Notes under the pieces: generated by a model
The model's input: only the letters and a program-made list of their open reading frames with translations
What the model was told of the DNA's origin: nothing
Databases searched by the model: none
Assembly: GCF_030291135.1 (NCBI RefSeq)
Contig: NZ_CP127409.1
Location: 2,480,001-2,544,000 of the forward strand
Direction of reading: 5' to 3'
Length of the DNA stretch: 64,000 nucleotides
Source of the DNA: Rhodanobacter thiooxydans
GTDB taxonomy: Bacteria; Pseudomonadota; Gammaproteobacteria; Xanthomonadales; Rhodanobacteraceae
Made by a program: the position numbers and the translations under genes
Shown: positions 8,497-17,044 of the stretch, piece after piece
Layout of the letters: each line of letters starts with the position of its first letter
Position numbering within the stretch: the first letter of the stretch is position 1

Positions 8497-10140
8497 ATGG
8501 CCTTCCTGCAGGATCCGCCGCAACTTCCCCATCCGTATCGCAGCGACCGCGTTCTGCTGGCCCTGCTCGATCGCGCGCTGCCCGCCGAGCGCCGCGCCGC
8601 GCTGGACGCCGACCTGGACGCGCTGGGCGATTATGCGCAGATGGCGTGGCAGCGCGCATGCGCCACCACGCAGCGCAAGCCGGTGCTGACGTCGTGGGAT
8701 GCGTGGGGACGCCGCATCGATCGCATCGAGCTGACGCCGGCGTGGCAGGAAGGCGCGGCGGTGACGACGCGGCACGCCGTGCTCGCCGCCGGCCACGCGG
8801 ACGGCGAGCATGCGCGGCTGGAAGAGTTTGCCCGCGTCTACCTGTATCACCTCGCCAGCGAGTTCTACACCTGCCCGCTGGCGATGACCGACGGCGCCGC
8901 CACCGCGATCAAGGCGTCCGGCAACCGCGAGCTGATCGAACGGGTGCTGCCGCGTTTCCTCAGTCGCGATGCGGCCACGTTCTGGCTCAGCGGGCAATGG
9001 ATGACCGAGAACGTCGGCGGTTCTGATGTCGGCCACACCGAAACCATCGCGCGGCAGGATGCGAACGGCCGGTGGCGTCTGTACGGGCGCAAGTGGTTCA
9101 GCTCGGCGGTGGTTGGCGAGGCGGCGCTGGCGCTGGCGCGGCCCGAAGGCGCGACTGCTGCGGGCACCACGTCGCTGGCGCTGTTCTACGTCGAGACGAT
9201 GGACGGCGCGCGGCGCAAGCCGGAACTGGTGATCGACCGCTTGAAGGACAAGCTCGGCACGCAGGAGCTGCCCACCGCGGAGATCCACCTGGACGGCCTG
9301 CCCGCGTGGCCGCTGGGCGAACTGGCCCACGGCGTACGCCAGGTAGCGCCGATGCTCAACATCACCCGCAGCTGGAACGCGATCTGCGCGGTGGCCAGCA
9401 TGGCCCGCGCGATCGCCCTGGCGCGCGACTTCGCCGAGCGTCGCCGCGCGTTTGGCCGTCCGTTGGTTGAGCAGCCGCTGCACGCGGAGACGCTGGCCGA
9501 CATGCAGGCGGAGTTCGAGGCCGCGTTCGCGCTGGCGTTCGAGGTCGCCCATCTGCTCGGCCGCGTCGAACACGGCGCGGCGGCACCGCACGAGGCGGCG
9601 CTGCTGCGTCTGCTCACGCCGCTGGCCAAGCTGTGGACCGGCAAGCTGGCGGTGCAGATGTGCTCGGAAGCGCTGGAGTGCTTCGGCGGCGCCGGCTACA
9701 TCGAGGACACCGGCCTGCCGCAGTTGCTGCGCGACGCGCAGGTGTACGCGATCTGGGAAGGCACCACCAACGTGCTGTCGCTGGACAGCCTGCGCGCGCT
9801 GGCCGGCGACGGCCTCGGCGCGTTGCGCACGGCTTGCGCCGGCTGGCTGGACGGCAACGACGACATGCACGCGGCCAGCGCGATCCGGCAGGCGCTGGAC
9901 GCTGCGGCGCGCTGGCTCGACCAGCATGCGGCCGCGCGCGACACGCTGGAAGCCGGTGCACGCGGCCTCGCCTTCACCCTGGCGCGCTGCGCCGCGGCGG
10001 CGTTGCTGGCACGCCAGGCGAGCTGGTCAAGCCACCGCGGCGACCAGCGACCGGCCGCGGCTACGCGCCGCTTCATCAGCCTCGGCCTCGACCGGCTGGT
10101 TGCGCCGGACGCGGACAACACCGCCCTGCTGCTGGGCTGA
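8497..10140 (+). CDS. AidB-like acyl-CoA dehydrogenase family protein
   Basis: A 547-aa flavoprotein of the acyl-CoA dehydrogenase superfamily, close to the AidB/isovaleryl-CoA-like branch, judged by its length (about 540 aa) and long N-terminal region. The FAD-binding part has FWLSGQWMTENVGGSDVGHTET and KWFSSAVVGEAALALARPEG. The C-terminal helical domain has ECFGGAGYIEDTGLPQLLRDAQVYAIWEGTTNVLSLD. The start ATG at 8497 (MAFLQDPPQL) was chosen over the longer open frame because homologous sequence begins here and a good -10 (TATACT, about 8462-8467) lies upstream. AidB itself is linked to alkylation stress; whether this protein shares that role is unknown. Confidence 0.85.
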   Translation: MAFLQDPPQLPHPYRSDRVLLALLDRALPAERRAALDADLDALGDYAQMAWQRACATTQRKPVLTSWDAWGRRIDRIELTPAWQEGAAVTTRHAVLAAGHADGEHARLEEFARVYLYHLASEFYTCPLAMTDGAATAIKASGNRELIERVLPRFLSRDAATFWLSGQWMTENVGGSDVGHTETIARQDANGRWRLYGRKWFSSAVVGEAALALARPEGATAAGTTSLALFYVETMDGARRKPELVIDRLKDKLGTQELPTAEIHLDGLPAWPLGELAHGVRQVAPMLNITRSWNAICAVASMARAIALARDFAERRRAFGRPLVEQPLHAETLADMQAEFEAAFALAFEVAHLLGRVEHGAAAPHEAALLRLLTPLAKLWTGKLAVQMCSEALECFGGAGYIEDTGLPQLLRDAQVYAIWEGTTNVLSLDSLRALAGDGLGALRTACAGWLDGNDDMHAASAIRQALDAAARWLDQHAAARDTLEAGARGLAFTLARCAAAALLARQASWSSHRGDQRPAAATRRFISLGLDRLVAPDADNTALLLG

Positions 10141-10411
10141 TGCGTACCCGCCGGACGGACACGCTCCAGCTGTGGACTCGCCTCCACGGTCAACCGCTGC
10201 GGTCGACCGGGATACCCGCTCCGGTCGCGATCATCGTAACCTTGCACATGGCCTCGTCCTCCGCGCTTGCCGCGGAAGCCATCTCGCCAGAGCTGGCGCT
10301 TCGACGCCCGAAGGCGCGAGGTCAGTCCAGCTGATGACGAGGCCGAACCCACCCAGGCTGCCAAGCCAACCGCTCCACAGGATTGATGTGCACCACGACA
10401 AGGCTGGATTC
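10141..10411. other. 271-bp gap without a recognisable gene
   Basis: Lies between the acyl-CoA dehydrogenase and the DUF4105 gene. Several short complementary GC-rich stretches (for example GGTCAACCGCTGCGGTCGACC at 10188, given here in overlapping parts) could form hairpins, but I see no convincing terminator, RNA gene or coding region. Confidence 0.4.
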
Positions 10412-11617
10412 ATGCGACAGATCGGTTTCGCGTTTTTATTCATCACCCTGTGGCTGACAACCTCCCTGGCCCACGCCAGCGTCGCCAATGCGCCCGGCGC
10501 CAACCTCGAAGTGTCGCTGGTCACCTACGGCCCGGGCGAAACCTACTGGGAGCGCTTCGGCCACGACGCGATCGAACTGCGCGACACGGTTTCGGGCGAG
10601 GCCGTCAACTTCAACTACGGCGTGTTCGATTTCAACGAGAAGAACTTCCTGCTGAACTTCGCCCGCGGCCGCATGCACTACCTGATGGACGCGGCGCCGA
10701 GCGACCAGGACGAGCGCTACTACGTCGAGGCCGGCCGCTCGATCACCCGCCAGCGGCTGGTGATGACGGCCGAACAGGCAACCGCGCTGCGCGACTTCCT
10801 GTTGTGGAACCTGCGCCCGGAAAATGCCGGCTACGCCTACGACTACTATGTCGACAACTGCACCACCCGCGTGCGCGACGCGCTGGACAAGGCGCTCGGC
10901 GGCGTGCTGGCAGCCCGTCTGAAGGCGCGCCCCGGCGGCATGACCTACCGCCAGCAGACCGTGCGGCTGATGAGCGCGCAGCCGTGGCTGATGCTGCTGC
11001 TCGACCTGGGCCTGGGGCCGTATGCCGACCAGCCGTTGAACGCCTGGCAGGAAAGCTTCCTGCCTGAAGTGCTGCAGGCGCAGCTGCGCGAGGTGCGTGT
11101 CGACGACGGCCACGGCAACCTGCAGCCGCTGGTGCAGGACGAGCAACTCACCTCGCCGAACCGGCTCGACGTGCCGCCACCGACCGCGCCCGACCTGCGC
11201 CTGCCGCTGGCCCTGGCCGGCCTGCTGCTGGCTGCGCTGCTCGTGCTCGCCCGCCGCTGGTGGCCGACCGGCTACGCCCTGCTCGGTACTGTCTACCTGC
11301 TGGCAGCCGGTCTGGTCGGCCTGCTGTTGCTGACGCTGTGGACGCTGACCACCCACCACTCGGCCTGGGCCAACGCGAACCTGTTGCTGTTCAACCCGCT
11401 GGCCTTCGCGCTGCTGCCGACGCTATGGCGCTCGCGCCGCGGCCTCGCCGCCTCGCGCTTCATTGACGGTGTGATCGCGCTGCAGCTGCTCGCCTGCATG
11501 GCTGCCGTGCTGCTGCACCTGCTGCCCGGCACCGTGCAGCAGAACCAGCCGTGGCTGCTGTTCGCCCTGCCGTGCTGGCTGGTGCTGGCGTGGAGCCTGC
11601 GCCGCCACCGCCGGTAA
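10412..11617 (+). CDS. DUF4105 (Lnb N-terminal periplasmic domain) membrane protein
   Basis: A 401-aa protein with a signal peptide (hydrophobic to about residue 20, cleavage near LAHA-SV). A periplasmic DUF4105 domain follows, with the invariant-looking blocks GETYWERFGHDAIELRD (about 43-59), NYGVFDFNEKNFLLNFARGRMHY (about 69-91) and YDYYVDNCTTRVRDAL (about 148-163). About five transmembrane helices form the C-terminal third. The cysteine and histidine blocks resemble a papain-like or NlpC-like catalytic arrangement, as proposed for this family; no substrate is known. Start ATG 10412 gives a proper signal peptide. Confidence 0.85.
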   Translation: MRQIGFAFLFITLWLTTSLAHASVANAPGANLEVSLVTYGPGETYWERFGHDAIELRDTVSGEAVNFNYGVFDFNEKNFLLNFARGRMHYLMDAAPSDQDERYYVEAGRSITRQRLVMTAEQATALRDFLLWNLRPENAGYAYDYYVDNCTTRVRDALDKALGGVLAARLKARPGGMTYRQQTVRLMSAQPWLMLLLDLGLGPYADQPLNAWQESFLPEVLQAQLREVRVDDGHGNLQPLVQDEQLTSPNRLDVPPPTAPDLRLPLALAGLLLAALLVLARRWWPTGYALLGTVYLLAAGLVGLLLLTLWTLTTHHSAWANANLLLFNPLAFALLPTLWRSRRGLAASRFIDGVIALQLLACMAAVLLHLLPGTVQQNQPWLLFALPCWLVLAWSLRRHRR

Positions 11618-11657
11618 TCCAATTGCCCCGCCATCGGGCGCGGGGCATGATGCGGGC

Positions 11658-12674
11658 ATGAATCCGATCACGCCGCCGAATGCACCGTCGACCAGCAGCC
11701 AGCCCATGGTGGTCAACTGCATCGCCTACCGCAAGGACGGCAGCCGCATCGGCGACGTTACCCTCGACGCAATCAGCGACGTGCTGGCCGAACCGGATAC
11801 CTTCGTCTGGGTCGGCCTGTACGAGCCGGACGAGGCGCTGCTGGAAAAGATCCAGGACGAATTCGGCCTGCACGACCTGGCGATCGAGGACGCGCACGCC
11901 GCGCACCAGCGCACCAAGCTGGAAACCTACGGCGACTCGCTGTTCCTGGTGGTGCAGACCGCGCAGCTGATCAACGGCGAACTGGCGTTCGGCGAAACGC
12001 ACATCTTCTTCGGCCCGCGCTACCTGGTCACCGTGCGCCACGGCGCCTCGCAGTCCTACGCGCCGGCACGGCGCACCTGCGAACACGCGCCGGAACTGCT
12101 GGCGAACGGCCCCAGTTACGGGCTGTACGGCGTGCTCGACTTCATCGTCGACAACCTGCTGCCGATCGTGCGCGACTTCCGCGAGGAAGTGCAGCAGCTC
12201 GAGCACGACATCTTCGGCGAGACGTTCAAGAGCAGCACGATACGCCGCCTGTACGACATGCAGCGCGACCTGATGACGCTGCGCCTGGCGGTGGCGCCGC
12301 TGCAGGACATCATCAACCAGCTGATCCGGCTGCACCCGAACCTGATCCCCGAGGTGCTGCACGCGTACTTCCGCGACGTCTACGACCACGCCTTCCGCGT
12401 CAATGAGGCGATCGGCGCGATGCGCGAGATGCTCACCGCCGCGATCAACGTCAACCTGTCGCTGGTCAGCCTGCGCCAGAACGAGGTGATGAAAAAGCTC
12501 GCCGGCTGGGCCGCCATGCTCGCCGCGCCGACCCTGCTGACCAGCTGGTACGGCATGAACTTCACCCACATGCCCGAGCTCAGCCGCCCCTGGGCCTACC
12601 CCGCCATCATTGTGGTGGTGGCCGGCGTGGTCAGCGGCATCTACCTGGGGCTCAAGCGCGCAAAGTGGCTGTAG
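11658..12674 (+). CDS. corA: CorA-family divalent metal ion transporter
   Basis: A 338-aa protein of the CorA Mg2+/Co2+ channel family. A large cytosolic N-terminal domain (about 1-275, with DFVWVGLYEPDE-like start and the long stalk helix ending NEVMKKLAGWAAMLAAPT) is followed by two C-terminal transmembrane helices. The selectivity loop YGMNF (GMN motif) lies at about residues 298-302 between them. Functions as a homopentamer in the inner membrane. ATG 11658 was kept; an internal ATG at residue 17 (MVVNCIAYRKDG) is an alternative start. Stand-alone gene. Confidence 0.93.
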   Translation: MNPITPPNAPSTSSQPMVVNCIAYRKDGSRIGDVTLDAISDVLAEPDTFVWVGLYEPDEALLEKIQDEFGLHDLAIEDAHAAHQRTKLETYGDSLFLVVQTAQLINGELAFGETHIFFGPRYLVTVRHGASQSYAPARRTCEHAPELLANGPSYGLYGVLDFIVDNLLPIVRDFREEVQQLEHDIFGETFKSSTIRRLYDMQRDLMTLRLAVAPLQDIINQLIRLHPNLIPEVLHAYFRDVYDHAFRVNEAIGAMREMLTAAINVNLSLVSLRQNEVMKKLAGWAAMLAAPTLLTSWYGMNFTHMPELSRPWAYPAIIVVVAGVVSGIYLGLKRAKWL

Positions 12675-12748
12675 CGCGCCGGACGGTTGTCGCTGCACCA
12701 TGGACCGTTCAAGATGCCGACTGACCCTGGCTCCGCACGCGATGACCC

Positions 12749-13312
12749 ATGAACGACTCCACCAGCCACATCCCCGCCGATGCCGACGCTCCGGTGGAAA
12801 CCCTGCATGAAGGCCGCTGGCTGAGCCTGCGCAAGCGCGGTCGCTGGGAGTACGCCGAGCGCAACAACCCCGGCGGCGCGGTGATCATCCTGGCGGTGAC
12901 GCCCGCGGACAAGGTGCTGTTCGTCGAGCAGTACCGCGTGTCGATCCTGCAGAACACCATCGAGATGCCGGCCGGCCTGGTCGGCGACCTGGCCGGCCAG
13001 GCCGACGAAACCGCCCAGCTGGCGGCCCGGCGCGAACTGGAGGAAGAAACCGGCTGGCGCTGCCAGCGGGTGGAGTTCATCCATCGCGGACCGTCCTCAT
13101 CCGGCATGAGCACCGAGATGATCACCTTCGTACGCGCATGGGATCTGCAAAAGGTCGGCCCCGGCGGCGGCGACGACACCGAGAACATCGTGGTGCACGA
13201 GGTGCCGCGCCGCGAAGCAGGCGCCTGGCTGTTCGCGCGCGCCGCCGAAGGCTACTCGATCGACCCGAAACTGTTCGCCGGGCTGTGGTTCATCGAACAC
13301 GCCGGCGGCTGA
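12749..13312 (+). CDS. Nudix hydrolase, ADP-ribose/sugar-nucleotide pyrophosphatase type
   Basis: A 187-aa Nudix enzyme. The Nudix box is AARRELEEETGW at about 93-104, preceded by GQADETAQ; the usual G-x5-E spacing before it carries two extra residues, as in the NudF/NudK-like ADP-sugar pyrophosphatases. LFVEQYRVSILQNTIEMPAG (about 54-73) is also typical of that subgroup. It probably cleaves a nucleoside diphosphate linked to a sugar; the exact substrate is unknown. Not in an evident operon. Confidence 0.88.
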   Translation: MNDSTSHIPADADAPVETLHEGRWLSLRKRGRWEYAERNNPGGAVIILAVTPADKVLFVEQYRVSILQNTIEMPAGLVGDLAGQADETAQLAARRELEEETGWRCQRVEFIHRGPSSSGMSTEMITFVRAWDLQKVGPGGGDDTENIVVHEVPRREAGAWLFARAAEGYSIDPKLFAGLWFIEHAGG

Positions 13313-13363
13313 GCGCGCGGCAGGGTTCCGGGCCCAGCCTGCCGTACCGCGGCAGCGGGCTGC

Positions 13364-13726
13364 TCACCAAGTGCGCACGTCGACCACGCTGACCGTGTAG
13401 CTGTCTATTTCCGACTGGTAGCGGAACATGCGGCCCAGGTCGAAGTGCACGGTATCGCCCGGAGCGATGTTGGCGGTACCAGCCGGCCAGCCCTGCTTGC
13501 TCTGCAGCACCTTGCCGCCGGCGTCCTTCACCTCGATGCGGATCTGTGCCGCCGAGGCCGCCGCGCAGTTGTTGACCAGCTCGCCACGCAGGCTCATGCG
13601 GGCGACCGTTCCCGTGTTGTTGATTGCGGGCTTGAAATCCTTGATGGCGAAGTCCTTCGGATTGCAGTCGGCCTGGGCGGCCAGCGGGGCGAACAGGAGT
13701 ACGGCGGAAATGATCAGCGTCTTCAT
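13364..13726 (-). CDS. Small periplasmic protein, paralogue A (putative FliA regulon)
   Basis: A 120-aa protein with a clear signal peptide (MKTLIISAVLLFAPLAAQA, cleavage before residue 20). The mature domain is about 100 aa with two cysteines (near residues 21 and 55) and a predicted beta-rich FxLYD-like character (GELVNNCAAASAAQIRIEVKDAGGKVL in two halves). I do not recognise a functional family. The C-terminal 75 residues are almost identical to the divergent paralogue at 13930-14280. The start was placed at the signal peptide; the frame is open further upstream. A sigma-28-type promoter (13774-13800) lies about 48 bp before the ATG, linking expression to motility. Confidence 0.8.
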   Translation of the reverse strand: MKTLIISAVLLFAPLAAQADCNPKDFAIKDFKPAINNTGTVARMSLRGELVNNCAAASAAQIRIEVKDAGGKVLQSKQGWPAGTANIAPGDTVHFDLGRMFRYQSEIDSYTVSVVDVRTW

Positions 13727-13773
13727 GAGGTTTGGGCCATCCCGAGGCATGCCTTCGATGCGGGCATGGAAAA

Positions 13774-13800
13774 TCATCGGCATGCCTGTGGAATTCTTTA
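13774..13800 (-). promoter_or_regulatory. Sigma-28 (FliA) promoter for periplasmic paralogue A
   Basis: On the minus strand the -35 is TAAAGAAT (13793-13800), the spacer is exactly 11 nt and the -10 is GCCGATGA (13774-13781). The consensus is TAAAGTTT-N11-GCCGATAA. The predicted start is about 40 nt before the ATG. Confidence 0.7.
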
Positions 13801-13848
13801 GTCGGTCGCACCCGGCGCGACGGCCGCAGAGAGCCAGCCACCCGTAGT

Positions 13849-13875
13849 TAAAGTTCTTCGCACTGGCGTCGATAG
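13849..13875 (+). promoter_or_regulatory. Sigma-28 (FliA) promoter for periplasmic paralogue B
   Basis: The -35 is TAAAGTTC (13849-13856, 7 of 8 to consensus), the spacer is 11 nt and the -10 is GTCGATAG (13868-13875, 6 of 8). It lies 54 bp before the ATG at 13930 and diverges from the matching site of paralogue A. Confidence 0.65.
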
Positions 13876-13929
13876 AGGGTGGTCCCGTCCCCCGCATTGC
13901 GGTCCCCCACTGTTCGATGGAGTTTCCCC

Positions 13930-14280
13930 ATGAAGGCTCTCGTTGTTTCCGCCGTGTTGCTGTTCGCTCCGCTGGCCGCCCAGGCTGCCTGCGCGCCTGG
14001 CGATTTCGCGGTCAAGGATTTCAAGCCCGGCGTCGCGGCGTCGCGCCTCAGCCTGCGCGGCGAGCTGGTCAACAACTGCGCGGCGGCCTCGGCCGCGCAG
14101 GTCCGCATCGAGGTGAAGGACGCCGCCGGCAAGGTGCTGCAGAGCAAGCAGGGCTGGCCGGCTGGCACCGCCAACATCGCTCCGGGCGACACCGTGCACT
14201 TCGACCTGGGCCGCATGTTCCGCTACCAGTCGGAAATAGACAGCTACACGGTCAGCGTGGTCGACGTGCGCACCTGGTGA
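13930..14280 (+). CDS. Small periplasmic protein, paralogue B (putative FliA regulon)
   Basis: A 116-aa sister of the protein at 13364-13726: signal peptide MKALVVSAVLLFAPLAAQA, then about 97 mature residues. The segment from LRGELVNNCAAASAAQ to the terminal VVDVRTW is nearly identical in the two proteins. The part just after the signal peptide differs and is four residues shorter (AACAPGDFAVKDFKPGVAASR). Function unknown. The ATG follows a sigma-28-type promoter by about 54 bp, and a strong hairpin follows the stop. The neighbouring block is chemotaxis, so an accessory role in motility or chemosensing in the periplasm is a reasonable guess only. Confidence 0.8.
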   Translation: MKALVVSAVLLFAPLAAQAACAPGDFAVKDFKPGVAASRLSLRGELVNNCAAASAAQVRIEVKDAAGKVLQSKQGWPAGTANIAPGDTVHFDLGRMFRYQSEIDSYTVSVVDVRTW

Positions 14281-14295
14281 GGCATCCGGCAGCGT

Positions 14296-14333
14296 GATAC
14301 GACGAAGGCTCCGCAAGGAGCCTTCGTCGTATC
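14296..14333. terminator. Strong bidirectional hairpin terminator
   Basis: A perfect 17-bp stem (GATACGACGAAGGCTCC and its complement) with a GCAA tetraloop stands between the convergent ends of periplasmic paralogue B and the chemotaxis operon. It can serve both strands. The tract after it has few T residues. Confidence 0.8.
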
Positions 14334-14369
14334 TGGCGCCACGGCTCGCATGTCCGCGCCGGCAGGCAG

Positions 14370-14669
14370 TCAGTGCAGCACGAACAGCTTGTCGAAACCG
14401 GCCACGCGCAACGTACCGCGCAGCTCGCCGGAGGCATTGACGATACGGATGTCGGAGCGGTCGGTGCCGGCGTGCTCACGCAGCAGCAGCAGCATGCCGA
14501 GCGCCGAGCTGTCCATCCCGGTGACCTCGCCCAGGTCGATCACGTAGCTGCGCGCAGGCTTGCCGCTGCCCAGGCAGGCATCGTGGAAATCGCGGTGGAT
14601 GCTGAAGTCGAAGCGTTCGCCCAGTTGCAGGGTGAGGCAATCCAGTTCGCTGTCGTGGTGGACGATCAT
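14370..14669 (-). CDS. STAS-domain protein (anti-sigma-factor-antagonist type)
   Basis: A 99-aa single STAS domain. The conserved core is SYVIDLGEVTGMDSSALGMLLLLREHAG (about residues 41-68), where the serine pair after MD is the usual phosphorylation site of SpoIIAA-like antagonists. It ends FDKLFVLH, typical for the fold. The partner kinase or phosphatase is not in the window. It is the last gene of the chemotaxis operon, 10 bp after a receptor gene; a second STAS gene (25200-25544) stands at the other end of the block. The start MIVHHDSELDCL is preceded by a good GAGG-type site. Confidence 0.85.
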   Translation of the reverse strand: MIVHHDSELDCLTLQLGERFDFSIHRDFHDACLGSGKPARSYVIDLGEVTGMDSSALGMLLLLREHAGTDRSDIRIVNASGELRGTLRVAGFDKLFVLH

Positions 14670-14679
14670 GGGGCAATCC

Positions 14680-15858
14680 TCAGAAAAGTTCGATTTCGCC
14701 GGCGTCCATCGAGCTCTGCAGCGCCGGGCCGCGCGACCGCAGGCGTGCCTTCTCGCGCTGGATCGCCAGCCGGCTGCGCACCCGCTGGGCGTGCGCCGCC
14801 AGCGTGTCGGCGTCGACCGGGCCACAGGCCAGCTCCTCGATGTCGCGCGTGCATTCGCCCACGACCTCCTGCAGCTCGACCAGCCGGGTACGGGTCTGCC
14901 GTAGCAGCTGGCCGAGAATGTCCTCGAACTGCAGCGAACGGATGGTGGTGGAGACGTCGCTGCCGAGGCCGCGATTGATCTCGACCGCCTGGTCGGCCAC
15001 CACGCTGGTGCGCGCATCGGTCTCGGTGACGTGGGCCGTCATCGCGTCGATGCCGCCCTTGGCCGACAGCGCCACGTTGAGATCCTGCGAGGCCATCGCG
15101 CCGATCAGTCCGCGCAGCTGCTCCATCGCGGCGCGAGCACGCTCGACGTGGCCCCCGATCTGCTCGTTGAGCTGGTTGGAGTTGCTGGCCAGGTTGCGGA
15201 TCTCACCGGCCACCACCGCGAAGCCGCGGCCGGACTCGCCCGCGCGCGCCGCCTCGATCGCGGCGTTCAGCGCCAGCAGGTTGGTTTCCTCGGCGATGGT
15301 GTTGACGTTCCTGAGCAGGCCGAACACCGCGTCCATTTCCTTCGCCATGCCGTCGATGCGGTAGACGATGCGCAGGCTCTCGCGCGACATCTGCACGATC
15401 ATGCCGACAAAGTGCTCCAGCAGGTCGCCGGTGCGCGCGGCGAAATCCTGCACCGACACGCCACCGTCCTGCACCTCGATGATCTGCTTGAGCAGCGACT
15501 GCTGCAGCGCGGTCTTGCTGGACAGGCCGTCAAAGCCGCCGCCCAGCTCGGACACCGCGTCGCGCAGCAGGTCCAGGCCCTGGTGCAGCTCGCGGGTGGC
15601 ATGGCCGAGCTCGTCGACCAGCGCGCCGCGCACATCCTCCAGCGCCTCGCGCACCGGTTCGGCGCGGGCGCCGGCAAGGGCCTGCGCGGCTGGCGTCGCG
15701 GCGGGTCGTTCCAGCATGGCCCAGGTCGCGGTCAGGGCAACCACCAGCAGTGGCGCCAGCCAGGCCGGGTGCCAGGCCAGCGCCAGCAGCAGGGCGACGG
15801 CACTGGCGACCCAGCCGGCCGGTTGGCGTCGGAACCACAGAGCGGGAGTGAATGACAT
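14680..15858 (-). CDS. Methyl-accepting chemotaxis-like protein with CheZ-like C-terminal segment
   Basis: A 392-aa receptor-type protein. Two closely spaced hydrophobic segments (about 16-45) form an N-terminal hairpin anchor without a periplasmic sensor. A long coiled coil with the receptor hairpin tip follows ([37 protein letters not shown], about 188-224, in overlapping pieces). No HAMP domain is evident. Near residues 308-322 the helix reads [14 protein letters not shown], whose D313-x3-Q317 spacing mirrors the CheZ motif QDLTGQ in this cluster. The C-terminus GEIELF is nearly the same as that of CheD (GEVELF). Start MSFTPALWF chosen; the upstream frame is antisense to cheB. Lies between cheB and a STAS gene. 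Confidence 0.85.
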   Translation of the reverse strand: MSFTPALWFRRQPAGWVASAVALLLALAWHPAWLAPLLVVALTATWAMLERPAATPAAQALAGARAEPVREALEDVRGALVDELGHATRELHQGLDLLRDAVSELGGGFDGLSSKTALQQSLLKQIIEVQDGGVSVQDFAARTGDLLEHFVGMIVQMSRESLRIVYRIDGMAKEMDAVFGLLRNVNTIAEETNLLALNAAIEAARAGESGRGFAVVAGEIRNLASNSNQLNEQIGGHVERARAAMEQLRGLIGAMASQDLNVALSAKGGIDAMTAHVTETDARTSVVADQAVEINRGLGSDVSTTIRSLQFEDILGQLLRQTRTRLVELQEVVGECTRDIEELACGPVDADTLAAHAQRVRSRLAIQREKARLRSRGPALQSSMDAGEIELF

Positions 15859-15875
15859 GATCCTGTATCCGCGAG

Positions 15876-16967
15876 TCAGGCGCTGGCAGCGCCGGTATGG
15901 GGGTGACGGGCCAGCGCCAGCAGGCGCGCCGCCATGTGTTCGATCGACTGCATTTCGCCCGCGGCGTCGAGCTTCCAGGCGGCGCCGGGCATGCCCCACA
16001 CCACCGAACTGGCCTCGTCCTGTACCACCGTGGCAGCGCCAGCCTGGCGCAGTTCAAGCAGGCCGCGCGCGCCATCGCCGCCCATGCCGGTAAGCAGCGT
16101 GGCGATGGTGGCGGCGCCGGCGCTGGCCGCCAGCGAGCGGAACAGCACGTCGACGCTGGGGCGGTGCCGGTTCACCGGCGGACCGTCGTGCAGGCGGCAC
16201 ACGTATTTGGCGCCATCCCACATCACCAGCAGGTGGTGGCTGCCGGGCGCGATGTAGGCATGGCCGGACTGGATCGGCTGGCCGTCCTGCGCCTCGCACA
16301 CGCGCATCGCCGAGCAGCGATCCATACGCGCGGCGAACGGGCCGCTGAAGGCGGCAGGAATGTGCTGGGTCACCAGGATCGGTGGCGCGTCCGGCGGCAT
16401 TGCCTCCAGTACCACGCGCACCGCCTCGGTGCCGCCGGTGGAGGCGCCGATCGCGATGATCGGGCTGCCGCCGCGCGTACCTGCGGTCTGCGCGCGCGGC
16501 AGCACCGCATCGGCCGACAGCCGCGGCGCCACGTCCAGTTTGCGCACCGTGGTGCGCGCGCGCGGCTTCGCCAGCGCCGCCTGCTTGACCTTGGCGCAGA
16601 TCTCCAGCGTGTGTTCGCCGAAACTGCTGGCCAAGTCGCTGCTCGGCTTGGCCAGGAAATCCACCGCGCCCAGTTCCAGCGCGCGCAGCGTCACTTCGGC
16701 ACCCTGGGTGGTCAGCGACGACACCATCACCACCGGCATCGGCCGCAGCCGCATCAGGTTTTCCAGGAAGGTCAGCCCGTCCATGCGCGGCATCTCGACG
16801 TCCAGGGTCAGCACGTCGGGGTTGAGCTGCTTGATCTTCTCGCGGGCGATCAGCGGGTCCGCCGCCGTGCCGACGACCTCGATGTCCGGATCGCAGGCAA
16901 GCATGGTCGACATCAGCTTGCGCACCAATGCGGAATCGTCGACTACCAGAACACGCACTCTATCCAT
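15876..16967 (-). CDS. cheB: Chemotaxis response regulator / protein-glutamate methylesterase
   Basis: A 363-aa CheB that removes methyl groups from receptor glutamates and deamidates glutamines, activated by phosphorylation by CheA. The receiver domain (1-120) has DD at 10-11, the phosphorylation site D56 (LTLDVEMP) and K108. The catalytic domain has Ser176 in GASTGGT, His202 in TQHIP and Asp298 in GMGGDGARG, the complete triad. Start ATG 16967 ([13 protein letters not shown]) was preferred over one 15 bp upstream because AAGGTGG is well spaced before it. Follows cheD in the operon. Confidence 0.95.
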   Translation of the reverse strand: MDRVRVLVVDDSALVRKLMSTMLACDPDIEVVGTAADPLIAREKIKQLNPDVLTLDVEMPRMDGLTFLENLMRLRPMPVVMVSSLTTQGAEVTLRALELGAVDFLAKPSSDLASSFGEHTLEICAKVKQAALAKPRARTTVRKLDVAPRLSADAVLPRAQTAGTRGGSPIIAIGASTGGTEAVRVVLEAMPPDAPPILVTQHIPAAFSGPFAARMDRCSAMRVCEAQDGQPIQSGHAYIAPGSHHLLVMWDGAKYVCRLHDGPPVNRHRPSVDVLFRSLAASAGAATIATLLTGMGGDGARGLLELRQAGAATVVQDEASSVVWGMPGAAWKLDAAGEMQSIEHMAARLLALARHPHTGAASA

Positions 16968-17044
16968 TGCCCACCTTGCCATGCAGCCACGGCCCCGTCG
17001 CCCGCGACGGTGGCCCGATCGATTGCCACGCCGGAACCACGGCG

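Noticed and set aside
14296-14333. Riboswitch or small RNA at the strong hairpin
   Set aside because: It is a simple palindrome between convergent genes, best explained as a terminator.
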